Notes: generated by a model from the letters alone, not told the origin. Positions 45,037 through 55,905 are shown, counted from the first letter of the stretch. The stretch is DNA of 64,000 nt from Ditylenchus dipsaci (GCA_004194705.1 SADC01000238.1:62001-126000); one strand, 5' to 3'. Translations and numbers: made by a program.

Positions 45037-45057
45037 CAGTCAACTATACGTCGACTG
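45037..45057. repeat. 21-bp pogo-tip dyad
   Basis: CAGTCAACTATACGTCGACTG flanked by TA on both sides. It reads as two facing tips of the CAGTCGACTCTCG family with nothing between. Confidence 0.5.
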
Positions 45058-45064
45058 TAATTCT

Positions 45065-46000
45065 CGCTTAGCGTTAATTCTTCGGAAGTAGCTAGAAAGT
45101 TGTCCAGCGTGCCAGTTAAATTACACACAGAACTTTTGATAAGAGTCATGTTTGGATCTTTGCGATTTGTGAGAATGTAAATATTTCCGTTATCATTGCC
45201 AATAAACTGAAAATGATGGCGCGAATATAACTAAATTTGTAACTAAAAATTTTACCTTGAATTCGCCTTGGGGCAAAGAAAAATGCCAAATTTTTCCAAT
45301 AAAAGAAGCTTTCTATTGCAACAGTTTTTTGGCTTGATCTGCATAGTATTCAGTTTGTAGAAGGTCAATAAGCGGTCGGCAAATGCAATGTCCCAAATAT
45401 CAAAAAATTGCTAAATCATAGTTCATTTTCTTGTTCAATATTATAGGATGGGATCGATATGAATCTCTCTCGAATGTGATATCGTAAAGTACAAACGCGT
45501 AGATTCTCAGAATTATATGAGCAAAAGAAGAAACGCATGTTTTAGCAAAAATGGTCCTCCTCCTTTTGTGCTCTTTTGCTCATATCTTGCTGAATTTCAC
45601 ACGTTTGGGCTATACTATAGCTCATTCGAGGAATGAGAATTAGGACTATCTTTTTTAAAAACGATGATTAATTGAGATCACTTTAAATTTTTTTGCGTAC
45701 CCTGATATATAGTCCAGTGTTTTGGAGCGCATTAGAGGAATATCTTCAGTGGAGCAGGTGCCAATCCTATGAAAGAAAATAGATCCGCTTGGAGGGTCAG
45801 CCTGATTTGCACAACTTTCACACGCTGTTGGAAGCTTGATTGAATTTGACTATAAATATCTTGATTTAAAAACAATCATCCTTGGATCGCCAAACCGAAT
45901 AAAAATTCCAGACTGTCGTACATCACGAAAATTGATCATGTATGAAAACGTTTTCAATAACCTCCGTTAAATCAAATCCATCAAAAGTGCGAAACTAATT
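45065..46000 (-). pseudogene. Prolyl oligopeptidase-like, propeller part
   Basis: Minus-strand matches in the order of the family's seven-bladed propeller: DLTEVIENV (about 45960), then VWNFYSVW/FIRFGDPRM in different frames, FFHRIGTCSTEDI (about 45775) and FIGNDNGNIYILTNRKDPNM, then TLI (about 45200-45150). Stops and frame changes separate them. The order and strand continue into 33640-31703. The first propeller blades and N-terminus were not found upstream. Confidence 0.55.
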
Positions 46001-46572
46001 TTATTTGTTAAGCTCTTGAATATTTAGCCAATATTCTTCTACTTGATTTTTATGACTGCAGCAGTGCTTGCTATCTTGTAAGCACATAATTTACCGTCTG
46101 GTGACCCGCAATTTTCTCCACAAATTGTTCACTAATGAAAAGCCGACCGGAAACTGCTTTATGTCTTCATTTATATAGATTTGTCTAAATTTATCTAACT
46201 ACAAGTGTTTAGCAATATTCCATTACATACACATTTTCACACTCATCTTTAATTAATGAAGTCAATTGTCCGCAGGAAGTAAAAGAAATTATTCTTCGGC
46301 CAATCTCTAATTCTTTCTCAGGAAATCTAAGATCTTTTATAGTATTTGGACTGAGTGTGTACGGATTTTAAATTCCCGCCAAATACTTTTAGCCCTTTTT
46401 GGCTATTTTTGATTTTTTATGAGGTTTTGCTGAGAAACTTTTGTGTTACCGACCATTGTTCGCGCAGCTCCTCGCGCGTCGAATAAAAAAAGAACGGGCG
46501 AAAAAAGAGCCGTTATTTAGGGGATCTCGGCATTTTTATCCAGGTACTCAGAAAGTAGGCTGATTCAAGTTG

Positions 46573-46776
46573 TCATTTAAATCTTTGTTGTCTGCAAAGG
46601 AATTCAAATTTTGGCGCTTTTGTTCGTATTTTTTTAATATAGTCATTTGGTGGTTGTACATGGGGTAGTTTTTCGGCAGAATCGCCGTTAATTATGGTTT
46701 GCTGTTTTTTCGGCGTATCTGCGCGCCTCATATAATTATTCAGTTGATTAGGTCTAATGTTTTTGTTCTCATTCAT
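46573..46776 (-). CDS. Hypothetical 67-aa ORF
   Basis: An ATG-initiated frame, MNENKNIRPNQLNNYMRRAD, followed by TPKKQQTIINGDSAEKLPHV and a basic end. Asn/Lys-rich composition could be chance in AT-rich DNA. No domain. Confidence 0.2.
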   Translation of the reverse strand: MNENKNIRPNQLNNYMRRADTPKKQQTIINGDSAEKLPHVQPPNDYIKKIRTKAPKFEFLCRQQRFK

Positions 46777-46829
46777 TGTTACTTACTTTTGTTGTTTTTT
46801 ACGTTCAATTTAGTTCTTTGATTCCAACT

Positions 46830-49010
46830 AAGATGACAGTGGAAGCAGGTGGTGCAAGCGATCCAACGCTCAGAAGTAAGTCATCATTTGATGGTGGCGT
46901 GAAAATGTTTGATATTGAATTCTAATTGATGTTTGGCTATGCATGGCAATCAAGGCGAGGTTGTTCATGCAAGTGCTATGGAGGACTATCAAACGGAAGT
47001 GGTGTCAAGTCAATCAGTCTGGAATTGCTTGAGGCGCAGATTCGCCTGTTGGATGTTGTGGTGCTACATGTAAGTGGTCTCAGCGATACATTGTAAGTTA
47101 TTTATGGCTTTAGGTTGTCTTTGCAGTGGCTGTATTCTCAATTTAAGTGCAAATGCTCAAGTGTGAGGTCGTCTCTCTAATGGTCGTCGTCAAATCAGTT
47201 CCGATCTTCAGGTGTCAAGTCAATGAGTCTGGAATTGCTTGAGGCGCAGATTCGCCCTGTTGGTGTTGTGGTGCTACATGTCAGTGATCTCAGCGATACG
47301 TTGTAAGTTATTTATGGCTTCAGGTTGACTTTGCAGTGGCTTTATACTCCCATTTAAGTGCAAATGCTCAGTGTGAGTCGTCTCTCTAATGGTCGTCGTC
47401 AAATCAGTTCCGTTCCAGGTGTCAAGTCAATGAGTCTGGAATTGCCTTGAGGCGCAGATTCGCCCTGTTGGATGTTGTGGTGCTACATGTAAGTGGTCTC
47501 AGCGATACATTGTAAGTTATTTTATGGCTTCAGGTTGTCTTTGCAGTGGCTTAATACTCCCATTTAAGTGCAAATGCCCAAGTGTGAGTCGCCTCTCTGA
47601 TGGTCGTCGTCAAGTCAGTTTCAATCTCCAGGGAATTGCGATGATTGTGCCTCTGTTCAGCAAGTTCAAGACAGTGGAAGAGCTCTGCCGTACTTTCAAT
47701 TCAAAGTGGTGAAAAATGCAAAGTCAATGTTGCCAGTAGTCTCAATTTTTGTTCAATTGTTTGTGTATTACTTCTGTGGTTGTTTTTTATTCCCCTGTTT
47801 GTATGACTAATAGGTAGTTGGTGATTGTGGTTTGGTAGATGTGGCGCATTCGCCAAGATTTTAAACTAATAAATTCTTTATGCATGGTGAGTACTTGGTG
47901 CTCATTATTTTGTCTTCATTTTTGTTTTTCAGGTGCATGTGGTCAAGTCTGCGCGTCAAGTCATTTAACCTGGAACGATTCCTAATCAAGATGTCAATTG
48001 CAGCAAGGTGGCACAGTCAATTCAAACGCTCAAAGGTCAGTTGTTATTATTGATAAAGAAGTCAAATCATGTTATGATTTTTTCAGAAATCCTGTCGAGT
48101 TGTGGCTATGCGAGGCAATCAAGACGAAGCTGTTACAAATCGAGTTCAATTTAGGTCTGGAATTACTCATGGCGCAGATTCGCCGCAGTATATTGTATGG
48201 CACATGAAAAGTGGGTTCGAACTGGAGGTGGTGTAAAATCAATGAGTCTAAAATTGTGAGGCGCAGATTCGCCCGTTGGATGTTGTGTGCTACATATAAG
48301 TTGCCCTGCGGTACGTTGTAAGTTGATTATGGTTCATTATTATCCTCCTGTGGCTATGTTCTTTCAATCAGGTGCGCAAGCTCACGTGTGAGTCGTCTTT
48401 CTGATGGTAGTGGTCAAATAAATTTCTTTGCTTCAGGGAATCGCCATGATCGTGCCAGGAAGTTTAAAACAGGAGAGGGGCTCTTTGGTACTTGCAAGAC
48501 GAAGGTGGTAAAGAATGCAAATTCAATGTTGGCAGTAGTCTCAATTTTTGTTCCAATCTTTGTGTGGTTGTATTCAATGGACCTCTTTGTATGCCTATCA
48601 GGTATTTGGTGATTGTGGTTCAGTAGATTCGGCGCAGATTCGCCAAAATAGTTAACTCATAAATTTTTTCATGCATGTGACTTGGTGGTTAATTTTTTTT
48701 GGCTTCATTTTTTGTTGTTCAGGTGTATGTGGTCAAGTCTATGCGCAATTCAATCAATGTGAAACGATTCCAATCAATATTTTGATTGCAGCAAGTTGAC
48801 ACAGCAAGTTGACACATCAAACACTTAAAAGTGAGTCATTACTTTAACGATGGTCGTAAATTTTTTTTATGATCTTTAGAAATCATGATGATGGCTTGGC
48901 TATGCATGGCATTCAAGAAGAAGAAGCTGAAAAGTCATGTGTGAATATGTATAATATATCGCGAATTGTGTATAAAAGAAATACTTCGGCGCAGATTCGC
49001 CGTTTATAAA
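46830..49010 (+). repeat. Degenerate higher-order repeat with GGCGCAGATTCGCC hairpins
   Basis: Three copies of a roughly 210-bp unit (46,990-47,640) contain 'agtctggaattgcttga', GGCGCAGATTCGCC, 'gttggatgttgtggtgctacatg' and 'gcgatacattgtaagtta'. A larger unit of about 800 bp follows twice (47,640-48,420 and 48,420-49,000). GGCGCAGATTCGCC is exact at 47033, 47243, 47451, 48171, 48260, 48631 and 48988, with a shortened form at 47842. Its GGCG/CGCC arms can pair around a CAGATT loop. Splice-like sites recur (TTTTTCAG before GTGCATGTGGTCAAG), so these may be decayed exons of a duplicated gene, or a non-coding RNA locus. Confidence 0.65.
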
Positions 49011-49520
49011 AGTTGTGTGCAGTTGTTGTGTCAGTGAGATCGTACATTGATTCGATTATGTGTATCATTTGTGCGTTGTTTATTGTCATTCTGCTGTCAC
49101 ACATTCCAATCTGCGGAGATGAATTTTGTCAAGTTTCAGTTTTGTGTGAATGCAAGTGCAAAAAATACGATCGCGAGGTGGAAATAACTTGGAGCAAAAA
49201 CCCATGTTAACCCATGAAATCGCCATCTTTTTTGATTTGAGGGATTAATCACACTATATTAGTTTTTTTTCGTTTTTTTTTGTGTTGGCCATTCACTAAA
49301 AGAAGTTAGTGCGTGAAAATTCAATTTTGAAAAATTTTAAAAAGGCGCCAGAGGCGCCAGTAAAGCTAGTTTTCTATAACACAATACGAGTGAATATTTT
49401 ATTTTTGACGTACAAGTGGTTACCAAAACATTATTAAAAGTTTTTGGGACAAAATAAACCAACGATATTTTCATGCTTTTTGTATTACATTAGTTTATTT
49501 GATCGATTTTTTTTAGAAAA
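49011..49520. other. Spacer after the repeat block
   Basis: An ATG-initiated frame from 49040 (VRSYIDSIMCIICALFIVIL) resembles a membrane segment with a Cys-rich end but is short and unsupported. 49340-49370 has AAGGCGCCAGAGGCGCCAGT. Confidence 0.35.
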
Positions 49521-49539
49521 AATTATTTTTAAGGGAATC

Positions 49540-49660
49540 GACACTTGAGGGGAAACGACTTTGAAGGGAAATGAACTTGAGGGGAAACGACCTTTGAGGG
49601 GAAACGAGCTTGAGGGGAAAACGAGCTTGAGGGGAAACGCACTCTGAGGGGAAACACCCG
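49540..49660 (+). repeat. 17-bp tandem array, ACGAGCTTGAGGGGAAA
   Basis: Seven to eight units with small changes (gacctttgag, gcactctgag). A word of the same type lies near 59380-59440 (tttcgtccagaaaccgttt). Possibly one end of a MULE-like element by analogy with 34533; the partner array is not seen. Confidence 0.7.
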
Positions 49661-49950
49661 TGTCCCATTGTTTCAGTGGTTCGTGCTCGCATCAAGTATC
49701 GGTGAATCTGCTCAGATGCTGGAGAAGATGACCCGCGTGGTGAAAGTTTCTGATAGAAAGAGAATCTATTCAGTGAAGAACTGAATGTCTACAATCTGGA
49801 ATATCCATCGGAGAAAAAGAATGATGATTGAAAAAATCAAAGGTTATTGCTAACGTTATATCTGTTTATTATGTTCGTTTTCTTAGTCTCTGTAAAGCTA
49901 TAGTTCTATTATGAATAAATATTTGTTTGATACTGCATACGAATTTCAAG

Positions 49951-50217
49951 TACCGTATTTACTGTATTAACTCCCCACACTCTAATAACTCCCCACCCTC
50001 TAATAAGTCCCCACCCTACGGACCTTATATCTCAGCCTAGAGCGAACATTTCGCAAATCTGTTTTTTGCGTTTTCTTAGTTGCCGCGAGTTTACCTGATT
50101 CCACTTTTTAAATTTTGGTTGAGCACCCGAAAATATCAAATCGAAATATTTTTTTTCCGATTTTTTAAGGGTTGAAAAATAACTCCCCATGGGGACTTAA
50201 TACAGTAAAATACGGTA
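49951..50217. mobile_element. TACCGTATTT-type MITE with ACTCCCCACCCTCTAATA word
   Basis: Left tip TACCGTATTTACTGTATTAA, right tip TTAATACAGTAAAATACGGT. Inside, CTAATAACTCCCCACCCT is tandemly repeated on the left, and 'gggttgaaaaataactcccc' on the right mirrors the interior of 19394 and 44088. Confidence 0.75.
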
Positions 50218-50539
50218 TCTCAGTTCGTTTATGGGCTTCTTTTAGAAATTTAGCCAGTGGTCTCTCTGTTCCATTACAGACAAAAAAGTTTACATTGCAT
50301 GTCGCAATGATTTTTCAAAATAATCATGTGAAAAAATCTCATTTTTGTAGCAAATTAAAATTTAAGTGTGAAATATAAATATGATTCTGCAGCAAATGAC
50401 CATCGAAAAATAAATCCCGCTCGTAGGGCTGGCAAAAACTATTAAGGCTATAAAACGAAAATTCTTTCATTCTAGGCTTGTTTAGCATAAAAAGTTACCC
50501 TGGAAAGTTTTCTCAAAAAGACAATAACGTTGAGATTTC

Positions 50540-50860
50540 ATAAGATCAAGAAGGGTGGTCGAGGTGCTGGTCAAGATCCTGGTCCAGCTCAAAAAATATC
50601 AGAAAAAGTTTCCAAGCAATTTTCGCAATAAATGTTTTGAACCTTACAGCCAAAAGGAAGCCCTGAATTTTTTGCACCGGATAGTACCAAACACTAGCTT
50701 CTGTATTATCTTGGTGCAAAAAACAAGTTTTCAAATATTTTTGAAACACGTTTTTAAATAAAAGAGCTCGAGCTTTTCCTCCACCTCGACCTGCCTATGT
50801 GAGCACTTTGAGCTCGACCTCGACCACGACCTCGACCTCGACATTGCACCAAATAAAAAA
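50540..50860. mobile_element. CTCGAC-word inverted-repeat element
   Basis: The left side has 'ggtggtcgaggtgctggtcaag'-type words and the right CCTCGACCACGACCTCGACC in opposite orientation, with inverse 'aaaaagtttccaagcaattttcgcaa' stretches between. 'Cgacctgcctatgtgagcac' recurs at 57150. Looks like the other private-word elements; the ends are not resolved. Confidence 0.5.
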
Positions 50861-51145
50861 ACCAATAATTTTCTTTTCATCCAAGTGATCACAGTGGAAC
50901 GTCTTACAGTTCGCGTCGATTTTTCAAAATATTTTTTCCATATTTTTGTCTTGAAAATTATTTTTGTTGATTCAAATGCTCATCTGTTAACCAACCGGAG
51001 TTCTGTTGGATGATCCAGGTACCAATAAAACCAGATGGTCATTCACTTGGTTTGAAATTTTCCAGATGCATAACCATCTTAATACCAAATCGGTATTCTA
51101 GTGAAAAATTCTAAAAGAATTATTTACCTGTTGTAAGTTGCGACT

Positions 51146-51325
51146 ATGGGCATAGAAGGAGCACTTTTGAAAATCGGAGCGAGCTTCAAAGCAAACCGTG
51201 AAGTTCAAGGAACTTATTGTAAGGAGGGAGATTTGCGAAGGCAAATCTCCGTACTGTCGATTTGTCCTGAAAGGAGTGACCGTCTAGAAGAAGTTAAAGA
51301 GGGCAAATACTTTTTGAAATCGTAA
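51146..51325 (+). CDS. Hypothetical 59-aa ORF
   Basis: From ATG: MGIEGALLKIGASFKANREV, then QGTYCKEGDLRRQISVLSIC and a charged end. A short GGAGATTTGCGAAGGCAAAT hairpin lies inside. A second open stretch (51424-51550, WCEAILDIRDRLEIALKKA) follows in another frame. They may be parts of one decayed gene. Confidence 0.25.
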   Translation: MGIEGALLKIGASFKANREVQGTYCKEGDLRRQISVLSICPERSDRLEEVKEGKYFLKS

Positions 51326-51562
51326 ATGCGATTTCAAACAGGATTTGTCTTCTATCGAAAGAATGTTGACCCGTCGGCGAAAATCTTAGTTTCCTCGTTC
51401 TTAAGCTGAACCAAAAAGCGCTCAAATGAAATTCGTCAATTCAATGTGCTATGGGAGAGGAAAGCTATGCTAAGCCGAAGCAAATGGTGCGAGGCAATTT
51501 TGGACATCCGAGACAGGCTCGAGATCGCTCTGAAGAAAGCAAACCTATAAGGGGCTAAGGAA

Positions 51563-52154
51563 ATGGCCAGCGCCCAGTGGAATGCTCTGGTGGACGAGAT
51601 CAAGGGAATGGCTGACTCGCTGAAGAAGAAACACGACGATGATCACGGTAAGCAGGTTAGTACCCTTTCCTCATTTACCGAAGTAACGATAAGTGAATTT
51701 TAATTTTTGAAGGAAACAGCTGGTGTATATATTAATTTTAAGGCAATATTTTTGCACTGAAAATGATAGATAAGGACTCCAAACGGTAATGATAAATTGG
51801 TAATGGTAAATAAGGTAATGATAATTAGAGCTCGTAATTGAATTTTTTTATCATTGATTTTTGTGTCGCTAATATAAGAGGCGGGCAAAGATCAGTTCAG
51901 ATCAAGATCAGATCGACATAGTTTCACCACCGAATTCGGGTTAAGCAGTGGTCGATTTGCATGTAAAAATGCCTTTAAAATTTATTAATCGGGTGAATTT
52001 CGAAAATTTTCCCCAAGACAAAATTAAAATTTGAATTTTTTCAAGATTTAAATATTGTTGTCTTGAGCGGAATTCGAAAAATTTTACAATGATTTTTTAG
52101 TTTTATAAGCAAATCAACCATGCCGATCACGGATTTGACGTCGAAATTGAATAA
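51563..52154 (+). CDS. Small two-exon protein, unrecognised, stop made by a MITE
   Basis: Exon 1 (51563-51655): MASAQWNALVDEIKGMADSL, then KKKHDDDHGKQ. Exon 2 (52101-52154) after GATTTTTTAG: FYKQINHADHGFDVEIE, then TAA; 48 residues, joined in phase 0. The amphipathic first half and His/Asp-rich middle belong to no family I recognise. The TAA uses the TA target site plus the first A of the element at 52154-52702, so the original protein may have been longer. Confidence 0.45.
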
Positions 52155-52702
52155 TTGCAAGCAGAAAGTGAGTTTTGTGCCAAAATTTTGCGGGGAATCA
52201 AATTTAATAGTCTGAAAATAACTTAGGTCGCTCAGGATCCGACCTCAGAAAGGCCAAAAGCCACCGAAAGTTGGTTCTTTTGGGGTTTACTAAAGGGGAG
52301 TAACCTTTTGCAAATTCTATTATGCTTATCAAAATTCTACTTTTATCAGCTTAATTGCTCAGAATCACACCCTGAACCATTAGAACCAGCCTAAACCACT
52401 CAAAACATCCTAATCACTGGTTCAGGGTATTAAATACTGGTCGGGAATGGTTTAAAGTGGTTAAGGGAGTTCTGGATGGTTCAGGATGTGATTCTTAGCG
52501 ATTAAGCTATATCAAAGTGAAATTATGATGAGCATAATAGAATTTGCAAAAGGTTTACCCCCTTTAGTAAGCCCAAAAGAAACCAACTTTCGGTGGCTTT
52601 TGCCTTTCTGAGGTCGGATCCTGAGCGACCTAAGCTATTTTCAGACTATTAATTTCGATTCCCCGCAAAATTTTGACCTAAAAATTACTCCCTGCTTGCA
52701 AT
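52154..52702. mobile_element. 550-bp palindromic MITE flanked by TA
   Basis: The ends ATTGCAAGCAGAAAGTGAG and, inverted, ATTGCAAGCAGGGAGTAAT continue into long inverted arms (GTCGCTCAGGATCCGACCTC; 'gccaccgaaagttggtt'). TA lies on both sides (52152-52153 and 52703-52704), typical of Tc1/mariner-type insertion. Confidence 0.85.
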
Positions 52703-53075
52703 TACTTAAAGGAGGGGGAACTTCCTTTGCGCATCGACTATCGGTCGCAGGTTCAATTCCTCTGGGTGCACACCCTATTTGTTTTGCTCTACCTTTCAGC
52801 AACTTCGCTGACTTCTAGGGTCAAAAACTATCGAGTAATCGATTGCAACCATTTTTAGCACTGCTTACTGTCAGCAAATGCCTAATTCTGAGATTCCATG
52901 CAAAATGACAACCCTGTGTGGGGTGGCATGGAATTTGACATCGTTGAATGTTTTTTAAACTCTAGCTCAAACTAAATATTACTTTTTTCTTAGTGTGATA
53001 GCTCGAATGAAAGCCTGGAGCCTTGGCTACATTTTAGTACATGAAACGTGTGACTTGTATAAAAGGCGTGCAGAA

Positions 53076-53358
53076 CAGGGCTTTAAAAACATCCGGAAGA
53101 TACATCCGGATGTGGATGTTTACATCCGAAACATCCACATCCGGCGGATGTGGATGTGGATGTTGGATGTCAAAAAAATTTGAATCGGATGTCAGCGGAT
53201 GTTTTCATTGATTTTTCATGGATTTTTCGGATGTTTTCGGATGTTTCGGATGTCAAAAATTTCACATCCGGATGTCGGATGTGGATGTGGATGTCAAAAT
53301 TTTTTTTGGCCGATGTGGATGTGGATGTAGGATGTCAAAAAAAAATTTTAAAGCCCTG
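53076..53358. mobile_element. hAT-like MITE, TSD GTGCAGAA
   Basis: Exact octamers at 53068-53075 and 53359-53366. Tips CAGGGCTTTAAAAACATCCGG and, inverted, CAGGGCTTTAAAATTTT. The interior is the word ACATCCGGATGTGGATGT, many copies in both orientations. Confidence 0.92.
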
Positions 53359-53622
53359 GTGCAGAAGCGAATATTTTAAACTCTCAGGTTCGATTCCCAC
53401 TGGCTGCACACCCTATTTTTCTAGTCCATTTTAGTAGGTTAACTCACTTCTAGGGTCAAAAAGTATCGAGTAATCTATTGCAACCGTTTGCAGCACTGCT
53501 TTACTGTTAGCAACCGCCTTAATTTTGCGATTTCATGCATATGACCATCATAATAAATGGAAACCAACTAAAAGCCATTTACTTTGGTTTTCATCACCTC
53601 CTCATCTACTCATTTAACTGAC

Positions 53623-53731
53623 GGTTCTTACGGGTTATCCGCACCACCTGTTTTTTCAAAAGGCAAGATTATTGTAAAGATTACTGAATTGTAAATAAAA
53701 GAAAAGGTGGTGCGGATAACCCGTAAGAACC
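53623..53731. mobile_element. 109-bp hAT-like MITE, TSD TAACTGAC
   Basis: Exact octamers TAACTGAC at 53615-53622 and 53732-53739. The ends GGTTCTTACGGGTTATCCGC are perfect inverted repeats to CACCACCT. It interrupts the dispersed repeat, which dates its insertion as later. Confidence 0.92.
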
Positions 53732-54148
53732 TAACTGACTTCTCGCAAAGTTATATCTATTTTTTAGAGTCAGAATTTCAAGGGAAACCACATGGATATC
53801 ATTTAACACCGAAATCGGTTGAAAATTGGGTAGCTTGCGAAGATTTGAACCCAGCGACAAAAGAGTATATTTGAAGGGCAGGATGGCACGGAATCAAACA
53901 TTTTTAGCTCTGACTAACTTTTACTTTTTTTTCTTTCTGTGACAGCTTAAAATAAAGCCTAGAATCTTGGGTACACATTGGTATATGAAACGTGTAGAGC
54001 TCTAAGAAAGTCAAGAGTATCAATCAAACCAATTTAAGAATAACCAAAATAAATGGTTTTTCGAACAAAAACAGATTTCAGGTAGTGTTTTGGCCTGCAA
54101 CTCAGCCGGAGCAGTTGTTTAAGCGTGCGCTGATGGTATTGTTAAATA

Positions 54149-55350
54149 CAGTAGCGGACAAAAAATTGAACACATGGTTACATTTTATAAATCGTGAAAG
54201 TTTGGAATTTTTCCTGTGTGTTGAAAGTTCTGTTAAAGGCAAAGATGTAGCATTTTTCTTCCTCTTTCAAATGCTTAGTTCAATTTTTTAATTGTCAGGC
54301 TTTGACATCGTTGTAAATTCATTTTTCTGATACGAGTCCATTTTATACCCGGACAAAAAAAATTGAACAGGCAACCGCAAATAACAGAAACCGCAATAAT
54401 CTCAAAAAATTCATTTATTTCACACTATTATTTCGTAGCCCTGTTTCTTAGCTACAATTTGGTGGGTCAAACTTCTATTTTTGATAATTATGGAAAAAGT
54501 TATGACCATCAACATAAAAGTGTCAATTTCTAGTCAAAATAAAGAAAAATCTAAGGAAAATGACTGTTTAGCCACATAAATAATAGCTTTTCTCAAAGAA
54601 ATGTCGGTGAAAATATGACATCCATTGCACCATTCGAAAGCTCTTTGATTTATCTACAAAATAACACGTCGACTGTTTTTTTAGAAAAAATACAGGGCTG
54701 AGAAACGGACAGTTGAAGTTACAAAAAGTGAAAAACCCTCTTTTTGCCTTATTTTTAGCGTTTTTTGTCTTGTCTAAATTCAACTGTCCGTTTCTCAGCC
54801 CTGTATTTTTTCTAAAAAAAACAGTCGACGTGTTATTTTGTAGATAAATCAAAGAGCTTTCGAATGGTGCAATGGATGTCATATTTTCACCGACATTTCT
54901 TTGAGAAAAGCTATTATTTATGTGGCTAAACAGTCATTTTCCTTAGATTTTTCTTTATTTTGACTAGAAATTGACACTTTCATGTTGATGGTCATAACTT
55001 TTTCCATAATTATCAAAAATAGAAGTTTGACCCACCAAATTGTAGCTAAGAAACAGGCTACGAAATAATAGTGTGAAATAAATGAATTTTTGAGATTATT
55101 GCGGTTTCTGTTTATTGCGGTTGCCTGTTCAATTTTTTTGTCCGGGTATAAAATGGACTCGTATCAGAAAAATTAATTTACAACGATGTCAAAGCCTGAC
55201 AATTAAAAAATTGAACTAAGCATTTGAAAGAGGAAGAAAAATGCTACATCTTTGCCTTTAACAGAACTTTTAACACGCAGGAAAAATTCCAAAATGTTTC
55301 ACGATTTATAAAATGTAACCATGTGTTCAATTTTTTTTTGTCCGCTACTG
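54149..55350. mobile_element. 1.2-kb palindrome, Tc1/mariner-like, with a nested similar pair
   Basis: Ends CAGTAGCGGACAAAAAATTG inverted, each beside TA. A second pair, CCCGGACAAAAAAAATTGAA, faces inward at 54350 and 55140, also beside TA, so one element has inserted into a related one or an internal TIR copy exists. Arms are nearly identical over 550 bp. No transposase frame. Confidence 0.82.
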
Positions 55351-55454
55351 TAGCCAAGATCCTGAGCATCATTTTGATACCAAAATTGTACATAAAACAT
55401 GAAAAACTGCAGTAAAAAAAGGTGTGCACCCACTGGGAATCGAGCCTGAGAGTC

Positions 55455-55905
55455 AAAAATATGGATAAAAGGGAAATATGCCACGTTCTGGAGAAAAAGT
55501 GCCACGTTTTAGTGAAAAAGTGTCACGTTTTAGTGAAAAAGTGTCACGTTTTAGTGAAAAAGTGCCACGTTTTTTTTTAATTTGCCTAGTTTTGCACAGA
55601 TATGCCTGATTTTATTGGTCGCTTTGTTTCCAAGGACATATCAATAGCAAGCTAATTGTAATCTTCAAAATTTCAGGTGTAAATCATTGATTTATCTAAG
55701 AAACCTTATTGTCAGAAAACGTGGCAGATTTTCACAAAAACGTGGCACATTTTCCTAAAACGTGGCAGATTTTCACAAAAACGTGGCACTTTTTCACAAA
55801 GCGTGGCACTTTTTTCTAAAACGTGGCACATTTTCACAAAAACGTGGCACTTTTTCACAAAGCGTGGCACTTTTTCTCCAGAACGTGGCATTTTTACGTA
55901 TCGTC
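55455..55905. repeat. Inverted tandem arrays of GTGCCACGTTTTAGTGAAAAA
   Basis: The left side (55470-55575) has five 21-bp units; the right (55725-55890) has seven to eight inverse units (AAAACGTGGCACTTTTTCAC). Outer tips ATGCCACGTTCTGGAGAAAA match in inversion. The layout copies that of the MULE at 34529, but no matching 9-bp duplication was found. Confidence 0.75.

Larger units (their letters stand above)
52730..54010 (+). repeat. Dispersed repeat copy with tRNA-like B box, twice interrupted
   Basis: Starts near TTTGCGCATCGACTATCGGT, then GGTTCAATTCC (B-box-like) and GGGTGCACACCCTATTT. Then 'gggtcaaaaactatcgagtaatcgattgcaacc', 'gcaaatgcctaattctgag' and 'gctcgaatgaaagcctgga'. A second copy starts at 53380 (CAGGTTCGATTCCCACTGGC). 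hAT-like elements have inserted at 53076 and 53623. Confidence 0.6.

Noticed and set aside
49513..49695. Minus-strand frame with FPLK repeats
   Set aside because: A product of the 17-bp tandem array.
52995..53434. Open frames rich in DVDVGCQK
   Set aside because: Translations of the ACATCCGGATGTGGATGT array in the hAT-like MITE.
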